Assembly: GCF_001638985.1 (NCBI RefSeq)
Contig: NW_017265157.1
Coordinates: 496,001 to 560,000 of the forward strand
From: Phycomyces blakesleeanus NRRL 1555(-)
Lineage: Eukaryota > Mucoromycota > Mucoromycetes > Mucorales > Phycomycetaceae
Direction of reading: 5' to 3'
DNA: 64,000 nt
Shown here: piece by piece, positions 59,621 to 64,000 of the stretch
Layout of the letters: every line of letters begins with the position of its first letter
Numbering within the stretch: position 1 is the first letter of the stretch
Translations under genes and position numbers: made by a program
Notes under the pieces: model-generated
Seen by the model: the letters and a program-made list of their open reading frames with translations, nothing else
The model's database searches: none
What the model was told of the DNA's origin: nothing

Positions 59621-61307
59621 ATTAATAATACTAAAAGAAAAAAAAACAAATTCTTAAGAAAAAAGAAGAAGAAGGATTCAAAGAGACGTACTAAAGGATT
59701 ACCTGTTGATTAATAATCCACTATATATATTCAAAAAGACATAAAAGCGCTGCTTTAAACAACAAACCCCACCACCCATCAACTTATTCTATCCCCATTA
59801 TCCCCAATTCCACTCAATCCTTTCTCTACTTGGTTATTTTTACGTATTTTTTTATATGCATGCAAGAGGCGTTAACCTGTATAATTGTGATCAGCCGCAT
59901 TTTGCGTGTATATAAGAATTGATCGGTTTTACTTCCACTTATAGATAAAGCTTTTTATTACCTAAAATGATGAAACCTTAACATTGTATTACCAGCACAA
60001 GGGATATGGATTTACATCAAACGTCAATCCCTTTAAGGAAAACTTAATTGACAGTCTCAACTTACTCTTCAAAAAATCAATAATCTAAATATGTCAAGTC
60101 TATAGAAAGACTAGCAGAACTATATACACCACACTTGATCTAAATACTTTGAATTCTGGTGGTCATATTTATCTATTTTTGTCTGTTCTTTTGTATGAAT
60201 TAAAAAGAAAGAGAGAGACATGTAGAAAGTAATGGCAGTATTTACTGCATAAACATACACCTCTTTTTGAATGTACTAGTCTGTACCAACCTTGGCTTTG
60301 TAATGTTGCTGAAAAAATATAATTTTCAAAGTCACTTTGGTGAGATTGAGATGGGGGGTTTTTTTTTACTATGTATTTCTATCTATGGGTGAATAAAAGA
60401 CCTTAGTCATTACTCAGACAAAGTGGGGTTTACAATTTAATATCAAGCAAGGTTCACCTAGGAAAATTTGTAAATGGTTTTACAAAAAAAACCCCCTTAC
60501 GACAAAAGTTGGGATCTTACCAAAATGTTAAGGCTTTTAACAACGGTTACCATGCAAGTAATACCATATAAAAGTCAAGCTAGTGAATTTCCAAAAAAAA
60601 AAAAAAAGCCGTTTACAATGGGTGGAAGCATTTTTATGCTTTAAAGTACCAGTCCATTATTACTCCTGATGGGATTACCGGAAGATTTCTTGGGCTATAT
60701 ATCGGTTCTACGAACGATCAGTACACAACAGATCACGAATAAGCTCATATTTTGGTTCATAGTCGCCCAATTTCAAAGAAGTGTATCTCTGGATTAAGAC
60801 AGCATATCATTTTAAATAAATTAATACCAATTTTTTTTGGATTTTTTTTTAATTCCCTCAACATCATAGATCTTTTAAAGTATCTGCTTTGATATACCCA
60901 GGACTTCAGTATTATACGTGGCCTGGAACTCTGGTAATTTCTCTTCTACCTTTGGATGATCCTCGTCTTTCTTCTCCTTCTCCTCACTATAAGCTAAGCT
61001 AGTCTGAGTAGCCGCTGACCGGACTACAGCCATATTATACGCTGCTGGGAACTCCTCTTCCCTCGCTGTGTCTTCTGATCGGCAGCACCGCCTGTAACAC
61101 TCTCAAAGTTCCTCGACTCAACCAGGAGGTGCTGTCCAGATAGCCCATAACTCGCCTTCGACCCCAAGTTTCATCTAATGCTTGGAAATCTCTTGTTGAC
61201 GTCCAGGCAACTTGAACGCCTCGTGCTGCTCCTTTTAAGTTTAATGAAACCCACATATGTAATCAGAAACCTCAAAGAAAACCAAGTACATAATTAGGTG
61301 TATCTTA

Positions 61308-62125
61308 TTAAGAGCCATACTGACAGCCTTCTATGCCTCTGGCCTGTTTCTGTTTGTGTCTGAGGTACCAGCAAATGGTTTTCTCGTTAAAGGCTTTCTT
61401 GTAGTTGCCTACAAGCTTCAGCATATTAGGGGGTTTCATTATCTCTTAGGATTAGGATTCGAATTAGGATTCGGAAAGCGGGCGTTTAAATGGTGAAATT
61501 ATTGGCTGAGAAGAATCTGAATAGAATTAAAATGTGTAGATTTAATCCGAAGGAAAAGGCTTTCGGATTGAAATTGAGGATTGCTCATTTTGACGTCTTA
61601 AAATACTTGGAGCAAAAGTTTATCAATTTATTTGCCTCTCTTACATATTTCTACTTTATATATCAACTTTTTATAAGCTAAATTCTCAATATAATTAATA
61701 GAAATTAACTTAATTGCTTATAATAAAATATCAGGTTCAAGAATAAAACAATTAATTAAAAAGGGGGACTCAATAATTTTCATTTCATATTCGCTGCCAT
61801 TGGCTACAGGTTTAACATCCTAATCCTAATCCTAATCCTAAGAGATAATGAAACCCCCTATTATGGCGACAAGTATCGTATGACAGGTCCAGTTCTTCGG
61901 GTGTCGCTTCATTGTCACTTTTGACAATCTTGTTCCATACCTTTTTGCGGGCGGCTTTCCTACAAGAAGGAAGGAAAAGTTTTGTGTACTCCTGTAAGAG
62001 CACCGACTCTTTCGTGTCGTCTCAGGAACCATCTGCCTTTGCAAACATTTCCTCCCCTCTCATCTTTTCAGCGACTTTAAAGCGTCTGTGCTGATCAATC
62101 AGTAGCCTTTTTTCTTCTAGAAAGA
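61308..62125 (-). pseudogene. decayed unrecognised ORF interrupted by a MITE
   Basis: On the minus strand a charged, protein-like frame (LEEKRLLIDQHRRFKVAEKM, MFAKADGS) runs down from about 62125. It meets one in-frame TGA near 62005, continues (ESVLLQEYTKLFLPSC, KKVWNKIVKSDNEATPEE, YDTCRHN) to 61861, and is then broken by the MITE. If the MITE and one TA copy are ignored, the frame continues directly (MLKLVGNYKKAFNEKTICWY) to a TAA at 61310-61308. Together about 125 codons remain. The family is not recognised; a transposon-borne or species-specific gene is possible. Confidence 0.55.
61429..61858. mobile_element. 430-bp MITE with 31-bp perfect inverted repeats and TA duplication
   Basis: Positions 61429-61459 and the reverse complement of 61828-61858 are identical over 31 bp, beginning GGGGGTTTCATTATCTC. 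TA dinucleotides flank both ends (61427-61428, 61859-61860), as in Tc1/mariner-related MITEs. The repeats run into TTAGGA units (two in the left arm, four in the right). The interior has no transposase. Perfect repeats suggest a recent insertion. Confidence 0.9.
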
Positions 62126-63219
62126 ATTATGGTGTTTATGTACATTTGGAAAGAGAGTGAGAAACTTTGCTTAATACAGCATCAATTACATGCTTGAAAT
62201 GTCATGAATACAACTTATTTTTCCAAAAAAAAACCCCCCATGTGAAAATGTAAGAAAGAAATAGACAACAGCTGCAAGCACCTATTTTTTTTTAATATAA
62301 AAAAGCTGTTATAGAATCAGGCTTGTATAATAATTTCACAAGCTATATTGTCCATGTCAACAAGATGACACAGGTATAGTATATGCTGGTGATTATTTTC
62401 TGGGGGGTGGTCAATATACGACAACTTCAAATAAGTAGTGACTTATATGATACTTTTCATTGATAGTACCCTATTTTACTGTGTCTTTAATAGTCCATAT
62501 GAGGAGCGTCATATAATATTGGATGCGTACTGCGTCCACCAGATTGTTTTATCTTCAAGTCGGTTAATTATTTTTCGCAAAAGTGTTGCGTGCATGTGCT
62601 CGAAGTTATCATAATACACACAGAAGAAATCCATCATAGTTTCTCAGCTTTAACATTCTAAATTGTTTCGTTGAGAAAGAAGAAGTAGGCACACATTGTC
62701 TATCTTTTTTTTTTCCTTTTTGATGTTGCAGTCTTCAAGTAAGTTGGTCATCTGCGTCAACTGAATCTTGCTTTTCTTCGTAGGCATCGTGAATAGTTTT
62801 AAGGCTCTCATTTCTTTTTTCTTTTTTTCATTTTTCTTTGTTACAAAAGCTACATGATAGAGTAGACTTCTTTCGAGAATTGATGGGCTGATTACTGTTG
62901 TTGAGCATGCTTATAAAAGAAAAAGGATAGAAAAAGATTACAGGTATATTACTGAAGCGCGCATTTTTTTTTTTAGCAAAATGCGAATGCTCTGTGCAAC
63001 TGACATCAGAGGACTGTCTTTTTCAAATTCAAAAATTACTATAAACAGTAAAGAAAGAATTTTATAGTTGACCGATAAAAGCCGGTCGACCACAATTAGG
63101 TGAACGCCAAAGGTCAAAACAAAATATCAAATACCTAAATAAAAAAAAAACACGCACGCACGCACACGTACACGCACACGCACACAAAAAAACAAAAACA
63201 AAAACAAAGACAACAAGAC

Positions 63220-63880
63220 ATGTCAGTTCCACTTAGCCAGCTCACCCCTCAAAAAAGAAAGAGGGTAAATATCAATAAGTCTATTGACTTTGTATAGCTG
63301 TAGAAAACCTTTTTTCCTTTTATTTTTATTTTTATTTTTATTCGTTGCATTGTCATCATCATTGTCATCATCATCATCAAATCCATAATCATCACAATTA
63401 TCTTTACCATTTTCATTATACTCATTATCAATATTAATTAATTAATTAGTTAGTTAGCTAGTTAGCTAGTTAGCTATGAAAATAATAAGGATAATAATTT
63501 AGATTTATACGTGTATGCATATATATATATATATATCTTTTTGTATTTATTTGTATTCTTATAAATATATATATATATATAAAATATAGCTTCAATCAGC
63601 AATTAGAAACATCTCCGAGGGATTTATGGTTCTTGTTGAATACTTGGACGACTTTGAAGCAAATATCAAAGAAGTCCCAGCTGAATCAGACCATAAAAAG
63701 AAGCGCAAGGTTAGTAAATCCAAGGACAAGAATGCACCCAAGAGAAACTATCACAGCTATGTTCACTTTGCCGTAAAAATGAGCCCTCTTATCAAAGCCG
63801 AGCATCCTGAACTGAACCAAAAGGAGGTTTACAAGGAGGTTGGCGTAAAGTGGAATGCTTTGACTGAGGAGGAAAAGCAG
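63220..63880 (+). CDS. HMG-box protein (partial, continues beyond window)
   Basis: DNA-bending HMG-box protein, presumably nuclear. Two exons are visible: 63220-63264 (15 codons, MSVPLSQLTPQKRKR) and 63590-63880, the latter ending at a GTAAAC donor after EEKQ. The window stops inside the next intron. After an N-terminal helix-like segment (SAIRNISEGFMVLVEYLDDF) and a basic nuclear-signal-like stretch (KKKRKVSKSKDKNAPKRNY), the HMG box starts at about residue 70. It has AVKMSPLIKAEHPELNQKEV and VGVKWNALTEEEK, the typical helix 1-helix 2 pattern with the conserved Trp. The C-terminal part of the box is missing from the window. A yeast Nhp10/Hmo1-like role is possible but not supported further. 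Confidence 0.88.
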
Positions 63881-64000
63881 GTAAACGCACTGATATTATC
63901 GTCATCATCATCATTATTATCATTGGGAGGAGGTTTTTTTTTTTTTTTACAAAAAAGAAGAAAAAAAACTTTACACGCACCTAAATCATTTAATCATCCA

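Larger units (their letters stand above)
59621..63219. other. 3.6-kb gene-poor region with transposon debris
   Basis: Holds the MITE (61429-61858) and the ORF it interrupts, annotated separately. Also present are G5-6/T8-9 blocks at 60352, A8/C5 at 60485 and A9/C6 at 62225 that resemble worn terminal repeats. A short GC-richer patch at 60890-61256 has a 73-codon frame on minus that I do not recognise. No intact host gene is seen. Confidence 0.45.

Noticed and set aside
61035..61256. 73-codon minus ORF
   Set aside because: Protein-like but short, with stops on both sides and no link to the neighbouring relic frame; noted only as possible debris.
60352..62240. G6T9 and A9C6 blocks as terminal repeats of one large element
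   Set aside because: Only the homopolymer blocks match; neighbouring bases do not, and no target duplication is visible. Such runs are common by chance here.

Overview
The window is nuclear DNA from a filamentous fungus, most likely an early-diverging one (Mucoromycota, probably Mucorales). Genes carry many short GT-AG introns, 5' UTRs and intergenic DNA are very AT-rich with (TA)n, (AAT)n and poly-A/T tracts, and coding DNA is clearly richer in GC. A sestrin gene (a family I know from animals and expect to be absent from yeasts and other Dikarya), a Tnp2/DUF4218 CACTA transposon and a DD34E Tc1 element also point that way. Species is not determinable by eye.

Layout. 1-7.7 kb: splicing factor SF3B1, NMN/NaMN adenylyltransferase and an orphan single-pass membrane protein, all on +. 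8.2-14.8 kb: an orphan secreted protein and a six-exon sestrin, both on -, separated by a decayed element with long inverted repeats. 14.8-18.7 kb: a large gap with only weak coding signals. 18.8-31.6 kb: PWP1 (+), then RCF2, gamma-tubulin, NAD-dependent methylene-THF dehydrogenase and an ACOT11/12-like acyl-CoA thioesterase (all -). 32.3-38.9 kb: GNA1 (+), a steryl-ester-type lipase (-) and a tail-anchored endonuclease/exonuclease/phosphatase protein (+). 41.3-47.4 kb: a sugar porter, an Stm1-like ribosome-associated protein and a dual-specificity phosphatase (+). 48.7-51.4 kb: a Tgl3/4/5-type patatin lipase (-). 51.9-63.2 kb: a transposon-rich segment holding a frameshifted CACTA element, an apparently intact Tc1 element, one GST gene and a decayed ORF split by a 430-bp MITE. 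The window ends inside an HMG-box gene.

The host genes are mostly single-copy housekeeping genes (splicing, NAD synthesis, folate, UDP-GlcNAc synthesis, microtubule nucleation, ribosome biogenesis, respiration, lipid turnover) and form no evident pathway cluster. Exon models were built by hand: every intron used has GT-AG (two have GC-AG) ends, and the reading phase closes exactly in each of the 19 complete host-gene models. The points most worth following up are the fungal sestrin, which keeps leucine-sensor residues but lacks one residue of the peroxidase triad; the CACTA and Tc1 elements; the MITE-split relic; and two orphan proteins with clear membrane or secretion signals.
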